The notes under the pieces were generated by a model. The model was not told the DNA's origin and searched no databases. It saw only the letters and a program-made list of their open reading frames with translations. From Streptomyces sp. WMMB303 (GTDB taxonomy: Bacteria > Actinomycetota > Actinomycetes > Streptomycetales > Streptomycetaceae), in NCBI RefSeq assembly GCF_029351045.1, contig NZ_JARKIN010000001.1:4948501-5012500 (forward strand): DNA of 64,000 nt, read 5' to 3'. The position numbers and the translations under genes were made by a program. Shown here piece after piece: positions 38,445 through 47,771 of this stretch (the stretch's first letter is position 1; every line of letters starts with the position of its first letter).

Positions 38445-39305
38445 CTACTCCGCGCCCGCCGTGCCGTTCGGCTGGTCGTGCCAGGCACCCAGCTCCTCCA
38501 GCAGCGGCTGGAGGACTTCGAAGACCCCCGGCGAAGCGGCGACGGTGAGATCGCCGTCGGCGGGCAGCCCCGGGCGGCCGCCCGTGCGGGCACCGGCCTC
38601 CCGCGCGATGAGATCCCCCGCGGCCAGATCCCACGGGTTGAGACCGCGCTCGTAGAAGCCGTCCAGCCGCCCGGTGGCGACGTCGCACAGGTCGATGGCG
38701 GCCGAGCCGCCGCGGCGGATGTCGCGCACCCGCGGCACCAGTTCCTGGGCGACAGCGGCCTGGGCCACCCGCCGCTCCCTGATGTAGCCGAATCCGGTGC
38801 CGATCAGTGCCTGGTCCAGCGGCGGGGACGGGCGGCATCGCAGGCGTCGGCCGTCCAGCTGGGCGCCCTGCCCGCTGACCGCCTGCCAGGTCTCACCCCG
38901 CACCGGTGCCGCCACCACACCCACGATCCGCTCGCCGTGGTACTCGGCGGCGATGGAGACGGCCCAGTCGGGACGTCCGTACAGGTAGTTGACGGTGCCG
39001 TCGACGGGGTCGATGACCCAACGGACACCGGAGGTGCCCTCGCTGACGGCGCCCTCCTCACCGAGGAAGCCGTCCTGCGGACGGTGCTCGGCCAGGAATC
39101 CGGTGATCAGCCGCTCGGAGGCCAGGTCCATCTCGGTGACCACGTCGATGGGGCTGGTCTTGGTCGCCGCGACGCCCAGGTCGGCCGGGCGTCCGTCGCG
39201 CAGCAGGGTGCCCGCGCGGGCGGCGGCCTCCTGGGCGAGAGCGAGCAGCTCGGCCTTGAGCGCGTCGTCGGCGGGTTCGGATGCGGACTGCGGGGTGTCG
39301 GTCAC
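38445..39305 (-). CDS. Inositol monophosphatase family protein
   Basis: GTG 39305 with an AGGAG site gives 286 residues. Metal-binding motifs are complete: FLGEEG, WVIDPVDGTVNYLYG (DPxDGT) and GLNPWDLAAGDLIAREAG (WDxAAG). These coordinate the Mg2+ ions for phosphate hydrolysis. The substrate could be inositol phosphate (phosphatidylinositol or mycothiol precursors), histidinol phosphate or a nucleotide; it cannot be told apart here. The ferrochelatase gene is the next upstream gene on the same strand, 93 bases away. Confidence 0.9.
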   Translation of the reverse strand: MTDTPQSASEPADDALKAELLALAQEAAARAGTLLRDGRPADLGVAATKTSPIDVVTEMDLASERLITGFLAEHRPQDGFLGEEGAVSEGTSGVRWVIDPVDGTVNYLYGRPDWAVSIAAEYHGERIVGVVAAPVRGETWQAVSGQGAQLDGRRLRCRPSPPLDQALIGTGFGYIRERRVAQAAVAQELVPRVRDIRRGGSAAIDLCDVATGRLDGFYERGLNPWDLAAGDLIAREAGARTGGRPGLPADGDLTVAASPGVFEVLQPLLEELGAWHDQPNGTAGAE

Positions 39306-39398
39306 GTGTGTCGATGCTCCTGTCGTGTTGACCGGGTACCGGCGCGGCGGTGAGCCGGGGCGGGCGGTCGGGCGCGCCGGGATCCGGGCGCGGGACTC

Positions 39399-40559
39399 TC
39401 ACAAGGGCGGTGCGTCGGCACCTGCCGCGGCCGGCTTCGGCGTCCGCGCCGGGCAGCAGCCGACCGGGCACACATCGTGGCTCGGCCCGAGCGCACCCAG
39501 CGCGCAGCGGGCGGGCGCCTCGCCCCGCTCCGTGGCGGCGCGCTCCAGCACCAGCTCCCGCACCGCGGCGGCGAATCGCGGGTCGGCACCCACCGTGGGC
39601 GAGCGGCGGGCGGGCAGGCCCAGCTCGGACGCCTTGTCCAGGGCCTCGGTGTCCAGGTCGTAGCGGACTTCCATGTGGTCCGAGACGAAGCCGACCGGCA
39701 CCATCACCACCCCGGGCACGCCGGCGCCGTGCAGCTCCGCCAGGTGGTCGCAGATGTCCGGCTCCAGCCACGGTACGGAGGGCGGGCCGCTGCGCGACTG
39801 GTAGACGAGGCTCCAGGAGTGCCGTACACCGGTGCGTTCCCGGACGGCCTCGGTGATCAGTTCGGCGGCGTCGCGGTGCTGTGCGACGTAGGCGCCGCCG
39901 TCGCCGTGCTCCTCGACGGGGCCGGAGGTGTCGGCCGCGGCGGTGGGGATGGAGTGCGTGGTGAAGGCGAGGTGCGCGTCGTCGCGCACCTCGGCGGGGA
40001 GATCGTCCAGACAGGCGAGCACACCGTCGACCACGGGTTCGAGGAAGCCCGGGTGGTTGAAGTAGTGGCGCAGCTTGTCCACCCGGGGCGGGCGCAGCCC
40101 CTCCTCCCGCAGCGCCGTCAGCGACTCGGCGAGGTTCTCCCGGTACTGGCGACAGCCCGAGTAGGAGGCGTACGCGCTGGTCGCCAGGGTGAGCACCCGT
40201 CGGTGGCCGTCACGGACCAGCTCGCGCAGGGTGTCGGTGAGATACGGCGCCCAGTTGCGGTTGCCCCAGTAGACGGGCAGCTCGAGTCCGTGTGCGGCGA
40301 AGTCCTCACGGAGCGCCGCCAGCAGGGCCCGGTTCTGCTCGTTGATCGGGCTGACCCCGTCGAAGAGGTAGTAGTGGCGGCCCACCTCTTCGAGGCGTTC
40401 GGTGGGGATGCCGCGTCCCCGGGTGACGTTCTGCAGGAACGGGACGACGTCGTCCATCCCTTCGGGGCCGCCGAACGAGAGCAGCAGCAGCGCGTCATAG
40501 GGGGCCGGGGAGGAGTCCGGTCCGGGGTCGGGGGGTTCGGTGGGCAGCGCGTCGGACAT
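39399..40559 (-). CDS. hemH: Coproporphyrin/protoporphyrin ferrochelatase with [2Fe-2S] cysteines
   Basis: The 386-residue enzyme inserts Fe2+ into porphyrin. Hallmarks are [34 protein letters not shown], the catalytic His in FTTHSIPTA and the Glu in [15 protein letters not shown]. Cys136 (SGCRQY) and a C-terminal cysteine group (Cys352, Cys364, Cys368, Cys369 in [10 protein letters not shown]) are the expected ligands of the actinobacterial [2Fe-2S] cluster. Actinobacteria mostly use coproporphyrin III as substrate, so the name cpfC may fit better. The Pro-rich N-terminal tail is disordered. Confidence 0.93.
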   Translation of the reverse strand: MSDALPTEPPDPGPDSSPAPYDALLLLSFGGPEGMDDVVPFLQNVTRGRGIPTERLEEVGRHYYLFDGVSPINEQNRALLAALREDFAAHGLELPVYWGNRNWAPYLTDTLRELVRDGHRRVLTLATSAYASYSGCRQYRENLAESLTALREEGLRPPRVDKLRHYFNHPGFLEPVVDGVLACLDDLPAEVRDDAHLAFTTHSIPTAAADTSGPVEEHGDGGAYVAQHRDAAELITEAVRERTGVRHSWSLVYQSRSGPPSVPWLEPDICDHLAELHGAGVPGVVMVPVGFVSDHMEVRYDLDTEALDKASELGLPARRSPTVGADPRFAAAVRELVLERAATERGEAPARCALGALGPSHDVCPVGCCPARTPKPAAAGADAPPL

Positions 40560-40763
40560 GCCTCGATCTTCCCATCCGGGGGACGCGGCGGGCGCCCGGC
40601 CTCCGCTGCGCGGCGCACTGTCGGATGCGTGTGCGAGCCGTGAGTATCATCCCTCTCCAACTGGTGAACACCCGCCGGTGCGGGGGCGTCGGCGGTCGTG
40701 GTGCGTTCCTGGCCCCGGCCGCGCTCTCGGACGGAGCGCCGCGGCGAGAGGGGACGGTCACAG

Positions 40764-42110
40764 ATGAGCGGGCGATCGGGTGTGCGGTCGACGGCGGACG
40801 GCCGGGCGGGAACGTGGCGGAACTGGGCGGGCAATGTGGTGGCCGCCCCCCGGCGGACCGTCTCGCCCTCGACCACGGAGGGGCTGGCCGAGGTGGTGCG
40901 CCGCGCGGCCGCGGACGGGCTGCGGGTGAAGGCGGCGGGCACCGGCCATTCGTTCACCGCCACCGCCGTCACGGACGGGGTGCTCATCCGGCCCGAGCGG
41001 CTGACCGGGGTGCGCGCCGTGGACCGGGCGGCGGGCACGGTCACCGTGGCGGCGGGTACTCCGCTCAAGGTGCTGAACGCCGCGCTGGCCGCCCGGGGCC
41101 TGTCGCTGACGAACATGGGCGACATCATGGAGCAGACCGTCTCGGGGGCCGTCAGCACCGGCACCCATGGCACGGGCCGCGCCTCGGCCTCGATCGCGGC
41201 GCAGATCACCGAGCTGGAGCTGGTGCTCGCCGACGGCTCCGTGGTCCGCTGCTCGGCGGAGGGGACGCCGCAGGAGCGGGCCCTCTTCGCCGCCGCGCGG
41301 ATGGGGCTGGGGGCGCTGGGCGTGGTCAGTGAGATCACCTTCGCGGTGGAACCGGAGTTCCTGCTGACCGCGCGGGAGGAGCCGATGCCGTTCGACCGGG
41401 TCGTCGGCGAGTTCGATCAGTTGGTGGCCGAGAACGAACACTTCGAGTTCTACTGGTTCCCGCACACCGAGAGCTGCAACACCAAGCGCAACAACCGCAG
41501 TACGGGCCCCGCGGCTCCGCTCACCCCGCTGCGGGGCTGGGTCGACGACGAGTTGCTCTCCAACGGCGTCTTCCGGGCGGCCTGCGCACTCGGCAGGGCG
41601 ATACCCGCCACCGTGCCCGGGGTCGCCCGCGTCTCCAGTCGCGCGCTGTCGGCACGCAGCTACACCGACATCCCGTACAAGGTCTTCACCAGTCCGCGCC
41701 GGGTGCGCTTCGTGGAGATGGAGTACGCGATACCGCGGGCCGCGCTGGTGGAGGTGCTGCGCGCGCTGAAGGCGCTGGTGGAGCGCTCGGACTTCCGGGT
41801 GAGCTTTCCCGTGGAGGTGCGTACCGCGCCCGCGGACGACCTCACCCTGTCGACGGCGAGCGGCCGTGAGACGGCGTACGTGGCGGTGCACATGTACCGG
41901 GGCGCACCCCACGAGGCGTACTTCAGCGCAGTGGAGCGGATCATGACGGCGCACGCCGGCCGCCCGCACTGGGGGAAGCTGCACAGCAGGGACGCGGAAT
42001 ATCTCGCCGGGGTGTATCCGCGCTTCGAGGAGTTCACGGCCCTGCGTGACCGGCTGGATCCGGACCGGGTCTTCGGCAACGACTACCTGCGGCGCGTGCT
42101 GGGCGACTGA
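40764..42110 (+). CDS. FAD-dependent D-arabinono-1,4-lactone/alditol oxidase family protein
   Basis: ATG 40764 with a GAGGGGA ribosome site gives 448 residues. The VAO-type FAD domain includes VKAAGTGHSFTATAVTDG; His62 is the likely site of covalent flavin attachment. SGAVSTGTHGTGRASASIAA is the second FAD motif. The C-terminal ALO domain ends PHWGKLHSRDAEYLAGVYPR and DPDRVFGNDYLRRVLG. It would oxidise a sugar lactone or polyol with O2 to give H2O2. It is divergent from hemH. The exact substrate is open. Confidence 0.9.
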   Translation: MSGRSGVRSTADGRAGTWRNWAGNVVAAPRRTVSPSTTEGLAEVVRRAAADGLRVKAAGTGHSFTATAVTDGVLIRPERLTGVRAVDRAAGTVTVAAGTPLKVLNAALAARGLSLTNMGDIMEQTVSGAVSTGTHGTGRASASIAAQITELELVLADGSVVRCSAEGTPQERALFAAARMGLGALGVVSEITFAVEPEFLLTAREEPMPFDRVVGEFDQLVAENEHFEFYWFPHTESCNTKRNNRSTGPAAPLTPLRGWVDDELLSNGVFRAACALGRAIPATVPGVARVSSRALSARSYTDIPYKVFTSPRRVRFVEMEYAIPRAALVEVLRALKALVERSDFRVSFPVEVRTAPADDLTLSTASGRETAYVAVHMYRGAPHEAYFSAVERIMTAHAGRPHWGKLHSRDAEYLAGVYPRFEEFTALRDRLDPDRVFGNDYLRRVLGD

Positions 42111-42188
42111 CCTCCCCGTGCCCGGCACGGGGAGGCGAGCAGGACGGCGGGCCGTGCCGAACATCCGGAGCGATGTGCGGCACGGCCC
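42111..42188. terminator. Two hairpins between convergent genes
   Basis: The first hairpin pairs CCTCCCCGTGCC (42111-42122) with GGCACGGGGAGG (42124-42135). The second pairs GGGCCGTGCCG (42149-42159) with CGGCACGGCCC (42178-42188). They separate the convergent oxidase and membrane-protein genes. Confidence 0.75.
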
Positions 42189-42215
42189 GCCGAACTGCGG
42201 GTCCCGGCCGGAGCG

Positions 42216-43439
42216 CTAGTCGGCCTGCTGCCCCTGCGGGAGATCGGCGCCGCTGCCGGAGTCTCCGGTCTCTCCCTGACCGGTGCCCGCACCGCCGTCC
42301 TGGCCACTGTCCGGGCCGCTGTCACCGGTGCCGGTGTCGCCGCTGCCGGAGTCTCCGCCGTCGTCGGTGCCGTCCGACCGGGAGGGAGACGGCTCGGGAG
42401 TCGGCGTCGATCCGCCACCGGTGTCGCCGGAGTCGTTCTGTCCGCTCTCGCCGCCGTTCCGGTCGCCCGGATCGGCCGACTGCCCGGAGTCGGACGGGTC
42501 GGTGGTCGGGCGTTGCCCGTCCGGCGTCCCGTCCCGGTCCGGACTCGCCGGGGGTGCGTCCGGGGAGTCGTCCGTGGACGCGTCGTGGCCCGGCCGGAAC
42601 ACGTCGCTGAGGGAGGTGCCCTTCCCGCCGGAGACGCTGTGGCCGGAGAGCGCCTCGTACAGCGTGATGCCGCCGATCGCGATCACGAACACCAGCACGG
42701 CGGGCAGCAGGGTGCGCCGCCGACCGCGCCATTTGGTGCCGTGGATGGTGGCCTCGGTGAACTCTCCGTCACCGGGGGTGCCTTCGGCGGCCACCGCCCC
42801 GACCCGCGCGGGCGCGGAGCGGTCGGCGCCGTCCAGCGGCCGGGTGGCGTCCGCGGGGTGCGGTGCGCGCGACGGGTCCTGGCTGCGCAGTACGCGGGTG
42901 GCGTCCGCGTCCCGGGGCGGGACGGCTCCCGGCCCGGAACGCAGCGCCCTGGTCAAGTCGTCGGGCCGCAGCGCCCGGGTCGGGTCCGCGGCGTCGGGCT
43001 CCGCGCCGGATCCGGTGCCGCTACTCACCGCCCCCTGCCCCCACGAAGTGGTGACGGGCCCGGAGCCGTGCAGCACGTCGGCGTTGTGGACGGCCTGGCC
43101 GGCGTGCCCGCCCTCGTCGTCCTTCCAGCCCGCTGCCGGGTCCCGGACCGGGACCTGCCGGGCCTTGGGCGGCACCGTGACTTCCTTGATCTGTTCGCCG
43201 GTCCTGCTGAAGAAGTGCTGGAAGACCGGCCCGCCGCTGGTCGCGACGAGGCTCATCACACCGGCGCCCAGGAAGGTGCCGTACACCCCGAGTTGTCCGG
43301 CGGCGAACGCTGCCACCACCGCGGCCACCGCGCTGCCCAGCACCTGGGCGAGGCTCAGCTCCAGCCGTTTTCCACTCCTGCTCTCCTCCTGCTCGGGGGC
43401 TCCCTTGCTGGATATGGATTGCTTGTCGCTCTTGTCCAT
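42216..43439 (-). CDS. Three-helix membrane protein with repeated TRxLR motifs and Ser/Asp/Gly-rich external tail
   Basis: Not recognised as a named family. Of 407 residues, 31-49 and 52-68 form a membrane hairpin. Residues 80-240 are hydrophilic and probably cytosolic, with spaced repeats DPTRALR (from 152), DLTRALR (from 161), DATRVLR (from 179) and DATRPL (from 198). Residues 243-262 form a third membrane segment. Residues 265-407 are low-complexity Ser/Asp/Gly/Pro and would be outside. The repeated threonine motifs look like possible Ser/Thr-kinase or FHA docking sites. It is divergent from sepH. Some hold-together role at the envelope is conceivable; no function is assigned. Confidence 0.75.
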   Translation of the reverse strand: MDKSDKQSISSKGAPEQEESRSGKRLELSLAQVLGSAVAAVVAAFAAGQLGVYGTFLGAGVMSLVATSGGPVFQHFFSRTGEQIKEVTVPPKARQVPVRDPAAGWKDDEGGHAGQAVHNADVLHGSGPVTTSWGQGAVSSGTGSGAEPDAADPTRALRPDDLTRALRSGPGAVPPRDADATRVLRSQDPSRAPHPADATRPLDGADRSAPARVGAVAAEGTPGDGEFTEATIHGTKWRGRRRTLLPAVLVFVIAIGGITLYEALSGHSVSGGKGTSLSDVFRPGHDASTDDSPDAPPASPDRDGTPDGQRPTTDPSDSGQSADPGDRNGGESGQNDSGDTGGGSTPTPEPSPSRSDGTDDGGDSGSGDTGTGDSGPDSGQDGGAGTGQGETGDSGSGADLPQGQQAD

Positions 43440-43899
43440 TTACCGCCCTTGATCGCACACTCCAAGCACTGTGCACGATTAGGGGACTTTCGAGCGAAGG
43501 CCAGGGTTCCATTTCGGGTGGTTCTGTGACGCTTCCCACCCCCGTATCCAGGCCAAATGGACTCTTGGGGCGTCAACTCCCTTACTCCGGAGCAACTTCG
43601 GTGGCGCGGCGGTCCACCCGGGTGGCCCTAATGGAGTAGTGTGACGAGCCCTGGTCTCGGTTCTGACCCGGCGCTGGCTGCACACGGTGACCACCTCGGT
43701 CACTGTGCGTTGTGAGGAGGTAACCGTGCCGTAGCGGCGGTTCCGGGCAGTTCCACACGATTCGAACAACGATCTGGAAACAGCCTCGGACCCCGAGGAA
43801 GTCGGCAAGGTTGTGGCAGGCTGCACCCGGGCAGGCCACACTCGTCTAGCGGGAGCAGCGACGCACGTGACGTCGGCAGGCACCACCCGGGAGGTCCCC
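43440..43899. promoter_or_regulatory. Divergent promoter region and sepH leader with a start-stop mini-frame
   Basis: About 460 bases separate the membrane-protein and sepH starts. It has a 12-base palindrome CCACCCGGGTGG (43614-43625), a nearby TAGTGT that could be a -10 element, and an inverted repeat GTGACC/GGTCAC (43687-43692 and 43698-43703). A strong ribosome site GAGGAGGT (43714-43721) is followed by GTG CCG TAG (43726-43734), a two-codon frame. The rest shows no coding frame. Confidence 0.5.
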
Positions 43900-45009
43900 A
43901 TGCCCGAACTGCGTGTCGTGGCCGTCAGCAACGACGGCACACGACTGGTGCTCAAAGCTGCCGACAGCACGGAATACACGCTTCCGATCGACGAGCGGCT
44001 GCGCGCCGCAGTCCGGAACGACCGGGCGCGGCTGGGCCAGATCGAGATCGAGGTGGAGAGCCACCTGCGGCCTCGGGACATCCAGGCGCGGATAAGAGCC
44101 GGTGCCTCCGCCGAGGAGGTCGCCTCCCTCGCCGGAATCCCGGTCGACCGGGTACGCCGCTTCGAGGGCCCGGTGCTCGCCGAGCGCGCCTTCATGGCCG
44201 AGCGCGCCCGCAAGACCCCGGTGCGCCGCCCCGGCGAGAACGTCGGCCCACAGCTGGGCGAGGCCGTCGCCGAGCGGCTGCTGCTGCGCGGCGCCGACAA
44301 GGACTCCGTGCACTGGGATTCCTGGCGGCGCGACGACGGCACCTGGGAGGTGCTGCTCGCCTACCGCGTCGCGGCCCAGCCGCACTCCGCGACCTGGACC
44401 TACGATCCGCCACGCCGCCTGGTGCAGGCGGTGGACGACGAGGCCAGGGCGCTGATCGGCGAGACCGACGACACCCCGGAGCCCAGCTTCCCGTTCGTGC
44501 CCCGGATCGCCCGGCTGCCGCGCGAGCGTCCGGAACGCGGCGAGCGCTCCGGGCGGCCCGAGCTGGAGCCCGCCGCGCCGGCGCCCGCGCCCGGCGACGA
44601 GGACGACCAGGCGCTGTCCGACGCCGAGGACGGCTCCGGCACCCCGGACTCGCTGACCAGCCTGCTGGAGGCGGTGCCCAGCTTCCGGGGCGACCTGGTC
44701 GTCCCGGAGGCGCAGCCGGGTGCGGTGGAGGACGAGGACGAGGAAGCCGCCGCCGCTGTGGCCGGGAGCGCCGCGAGCGAGCGGGACCGCGAGGAGGAGC
44801 AGGAGGCCGTGGAGCCGCCTGCCCCCGCAGCCAGCGCCGGTTCCGCCTACGCGGACGTGCTGATGCCGCGCTCGGTGACCGCGCACCGGGACCGGCTCAA
44901 GGGCAACACCGACCGGCAGGCGGAAGCCGACGGGGTCCGCCCGGGCCGCCGAGCCGCGGTGCCGAGCTGGGACGAGATCGTCTTCGGCACCCGCCGCAAG
45001 AAGGAGTAG
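43900..45009 (+). CDS. sepH: Cell-division protein SepH (DUF3071)
   Basis: ATG 43900 behind GGGAGGT gives 369 residues. The N-terminal DUF3071 domain (MPELRVVAVSNDGTRLVLKA to about residue 190) contains a helix-turn-helix-like GASAEEVASLAGIPVDRVRR. A long acidic, disordered linker follows, then a conserved C-terminal peptide SWDEIVFGTRRKKE. SepH binds FtsZ and promotes assembly of Z-ring filaments in Streptomyces; the HTH-like part is used for protein interaction. A start further upstream is open but lacks a ribosome site. Confidence 0.9.
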   Translation: MPELRVVAVSNDGTRLVLKAADSTEYTLPIDERLRAAVRNDRARLGQIEIEVESHLRPRDIQARIRAGASAEEVASLAGIPVDRVRRFEGPVLAERAFMAERARKTPVRRPGENVGPQLGEAVAERLLLRGADKDSVHWDSWRRDDGTWEVLLAYRVAAQPHSATWTYDPPRRLVQAVDDEARALIGETDDTPEPSFPFVPRIARLPRERPERGERSGRPELEPAAPAPAPGDEDDQALSDAEDGSGTPDSLTSLLEAVPSFRGDLVVPEAQPGAVEDEDEEAAAAVAGSAASERDREEEQEAVEPPAPAASAGSAYADVLMPRSVTAHRDRLKGNTDRQAEADGVRPGRRAAVPSWDEIVFGTRRKKE

Positions 45010-45045
45010 GCGGCGCATCGGGCCCCGGGTCCGGCCGACGCGCGC

Positions 45046-45075
45046 CCGGGGGCGGTCCGAGCAGACCGCCCCCGG
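45046..45075. terminator. Terminator between sepH and the sulfurtransferase
   Basis: Perfect 12-base arms CCGGGGGCGGTC and GACCGCCCCCGG (45046-45057, 45064-45075) have a six-base loop and lie between convergent genes. Confidence 0.8.
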
Positions 45076-45120
45076 CTCTGTCCACCACGGCAGGTGGCCA
45101 CGCCGCGGGAAGGGGTGTGC

Positions 45121-45990
45121 TCAGCCGCGCTCCGGCCCGGTGGCGACCGGGCGGCCTCCCCCGGCCGTCCACTCGCTCCAGGAGCCCACGTACAGCGCCG
45201 CCTCGATCCCGGCGAGCTGGAGGGCCAGCACTTCCTGGGCCGCGGAGACCCCGGAGCCGCAGTAGACGCCGACCTCCGTACCCGGTCCGGCGCCCAGCGC
45301 CGCGAAGCGTTCCGCGAGGGCGTCCGGGGAGCGGAAGGTGCCCGCGTCGGTGAGGTTCTCCGTGGTGGGGGCCGAGACCGCGCCCGGGATGTGCCCCGCC
45401 ACCGGGTCGAGGGGCTCGACCTCTCCGCGGTAGCGCTCCGCCGCGCGGGCGTCCAGCAGTACCCCGCGCCGGGCCAGGGCCGCGGCCTCGTCCGCGTCCA
45501 GGGACGGCAGGCCGCCCGGGGCGGGCGTGAAGTCGCCGGGCACCGGTTCGGGGACCGTGGTGCTGAGCGGCAGCGGCTCCCCGCTCCCGGGGTCGCGGTG
45601 GCTCCGCCAGGCCGCCAGGCCCCCGTCCAGCACTCTGACGTCGGGGTGGCCCGCCCAGCGGAGCAGCCACCAGCAGCGGGCCGCGGCCCAGCCGCCGCCG
45701 GGACCGCCGCCGTCGTAGACGACCACGGGGCGGTCCGCTGTCACTCCCGCGCGCCGCATCGCCGAGCCGAAGACGTCCGGTGCGGGCAGCGGGTGCCGGC
45801 CGGTTCCGGCCCCCGCCGGAGCGGCGAGCTCGCTCTCCAGGTCGATGTAGACGGCACCGGGCAGATGGCCCGCGCGGTAGGCGGGCAGGCCGGGCGGGTC
45901 GCCGGGCTTGTAGCGCACGTCGAGCAGCACGGGTGCGGCGCCTGCTGCGAGGTCGTCGGCGAGCGCCGTTGCGGAGATGATGGCTGTCAT
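45121..45990 (-). CDS. Two-domain rhodanese sulfurtransferase
   Basis: ATG 45990 gives 289 residues with two rhodanese domains. The first (VLLDVRYKPGDPPGLPAYRA) is catalytically silent, while the second carries the active cysteine in VGVYCGSGVSAAQEVLAL. It transfers sulfane sulfur from thiosulfate or 3-mercaptopyruvate to a thiol acceptor. Substrate preference is not certain from the CGSGVSA loop. The longer open frame to 46203 lacks a start signal. Confidence 0.9.
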   Translation of the reverse strand: MTAIISATALADDLAAGAAPVLLDVRYKPGDPPGLPAYRAGHLPGAVYIDLESELAAPAGAGTGRHPLPAPDVFGSAMRRAGVTADRPVVVYDGGGPGGGWAAARCWWLLRWAGHPDVRVLDGGLAAWRSHRDPGSGEPLPLSTTVPEPVPGDFTPAPGGLPSLDADEAAALARRGVLLDARAAERYRGEVEPLDPVAGHIPGAVSAPTTENLTDAGTFRSPDALAERFAALGAGPGTEVGVYCGSGVSAAQEVLALQLAGIEAALYVGSWSEWTAGGGRPVATGPERG

Positions 45991-46215
45991 GGCGCCATCC
46001 TCGCGCAGGCCCGCTCCCCCCGGGGTCCAGGGGTCGGTGACGGCACACGGATCGGGGATTCTCCACCGGAAGCGGCAACAGCGGCGCGGCCGGGAAGCGC
46101 GGCACGGCGGATGGTGACAGCATCTGCACTGGCGAGTAGTCACGACGCCGCGGCAACGAGGCCGCGGCACTTCCACCCGCACGACCGCATCGATGATGGT
46201 CAAGGAGCGAAGCAG

Positions 46216-47010
46216 ATGACCGAGGCAGCGACTCGGCTACGGCACACGCCCGGCGCGCCCGCGTGGGCGAGTCTGATGGTGCATGGACTGGACGCCGGCA
46301 AGGAGTTCTACCAGGGCCTGTTCGGCTGGGAGTTCCGGGCCGGGCCGCGGCAGCTCGGCCCGTACGTGCGCGCGGTCGCGGCGGGGCACGAGGTCGCGGG
46401 GCTGGGCAAGAAGGCGGACGGCAGGCAGCTCCCGGTGGCGTGGCTGCCGTATCTGGCGACCGACGACGCGGATGACACGGCCTCCGCGGTCCGTTCGTAC
46501 GGGGGTACGGTCGCGGTGGGCCCGCTGGACGCGGAGCAGGCGGGGCGGATGGCGATCGTCTCCGATCCGCACGGGGCCCCGTTCGGACTCTGGCAGGACA
46601 CGCACGTGCCGGGGCTGGGCACCGCGCCGCGCGGGACGGCGGGGGCTCCGGTGTGGTTCGAACTGGTCACTCGGGAGACGGGCCGGGTGGTCAAGTTCTA
46701 CCAGGCGGTGTTCGGTTACGACGTGCGGAGCGTCGAGGCGCCGGGCGCCGACTATCTGACGCTGTGCGTGGCGGGCGTTCCGGTGGCGGGCATCCAGGGC
46801 GTGGGGGACGCGCTGCCGCGGGACCGGGGACCGCACTGGCGTACGTACTTCGCGGTGGGGGATCCGGACGGAATGGCGGGACGCGCCGCGAAGCTGGGCG
46901 GCGGTGTGGTGCGCGGCCCCGGCGACTCACCGTACGGGCGCGTGGCGACGCTGGCGGACCCGGAGGGCGCGCACTTCAGTGTGATCCGGCCCGCCGCAGC
47001 GGATCGCTGA
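46216..47010 (+). CDS. VOC (glyoxalase-type) superfamily protein, two domains
   Basis: ATG 46216 with AAGGAG gives 264 residues made of two VOC repeats. The first begins WASLMVHGLDAGKEFYQGLF and ends DPHGAPFGLWQ. The second begins PVWFELVTRETGRVVKFYQA and ends DPEGAHFSVIRP. Fused VOC domains of this kind occur in Streptomyces hydroxylase-like proteins; metal ligands are incomplete, so it may bind a small molecule without catalysis. Its last 35 bases overlap the convergent thymidine kinase gene. Confidence 0.85.
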   Translation: MTEAATRLRHTPGAPAWASLMVHGLDAGKEFYQGLFGWEFRAGPRQLGPYVRAVAAGHEVAGLGKKADGRQLPVAWLPYLATDDADDTASAVRSYGGTVAVGPLDAEQAGRMAIVSDPHGAPFGLWQDTHVPGLGTAPRGTAGAPVWFELVTRETGRVVKFYQAVFGYDVRSVEAPGADYLTLCVAGVPVAGIQGVGDALPRDRGPHWRTYFAVGDPDGMAGRAAKLGGGVVRGPGDSPYGRVATLADPEGAHFSVIRPAAADR

Positions 47011-47689
47011 GCCCGCGCCCCGGCGGCACCTTCGCCCCGGCGGGTTCGTCCACCGGGAGGACGTCGGGCGAGAGCGCGCCCGCCCCTGCCGTGGCGGCCG
47101 TCAGCCGTCTGCGGTGGTGGCGCCTGCACAGGACTTCGTAGCCGACTTCACCACTGGGCTCTCCCACGTCCCCCACGACCACCTGGGCGCCCTCGACGAC
47201 CATGCGGCCCCCAACGGTACGTGCATTGTGCGTGGCGCGGGCGCCGCACCAGCACAGCGCCTCCACCTGGAGGGTCTCCATCCGGTCGGCCAGTTCCATC
47301 AGCCGCTGGGAGCCGGGGAAGAGGCGGGTGCGGAAGTCGGTGGCGATACCGAACGCGTAGACGTCGATCCCCAGATCGTCGACGACGCGGGCGAGCTGCT
47401 CGACCTGCTCGGGCGAGAGGAACTGCGCCTCGTCCACGATCACGTAGTCGGTGCGGCCGCCCGAGGTCAGGTGGCGGACCAGGTGCCGCTGGAAGTCGAG
47501 TTCCTCCGCTACCTCCACGGCCTCGGCGACCAGGCCGAGCCGGGAGGAGAGCCTGCCGGTGCCCGCGCGGTCGTCCCGGGTGAAGATCATGCCCTGCAGG
47601 CCGCGCGCCGAGCGGTTGTGCTCGATCTGGAGCGCGAGCGTGCTCTTTCCGCAGTCCATCGTTCCGGAGAAGAACACCAGCTCTGGCAT
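46976..47689 (-). CDS. tdk: Thymidine kinase (type II)
   Basis: ATG 47689 gives 237 residues. The P-loop reads FFSGTMDCGKSTLALQ, and the second nucleotide motif is YVIVDEAQFL. The zinc-ribbon region includes CWCGARATHNAR and a later Cys-Arg-Arg-His, and the lasso has GGRMVVEGAQVVVGD. The enzyme phosphorylates thymidine for salvage, complementing the dUTPase encoded upstream in the window. The C-terminal 30 residues are outside the conserved fold and overlap the VOC gene on the other strand. Confidence 0.93.
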   Translation of the reverse strand: MPELVFFSGTMDCGKSTLALQIEHNRSARGLQGMIFTRDDRAGTGRLSSRLGLVAEAVEVAEELDFQRHLVRHLTSGGRTDYVIVDEAQFLSPEQVEQLARVVDDLGIDVYAFGIATDFRTRLFPGSQRLMELADRMETLQVEALCWCGARATHNARTVGGRMVVEGAQVVVGDVGEPSGEVGYEVLCRRHHRRRLTAATAGAGALSPDVLPVDEPAGAKVPPGRGLSDPLRRAGSH

Positions 47690-47771
47690 GGGGGGTCGGG
47701 CCCTTTCTCGGTTCGGGTTCCTCGGGCGTGGGCACATGGGGGGGCCGGGCGGGCGCACCGGACGCGGTGCG

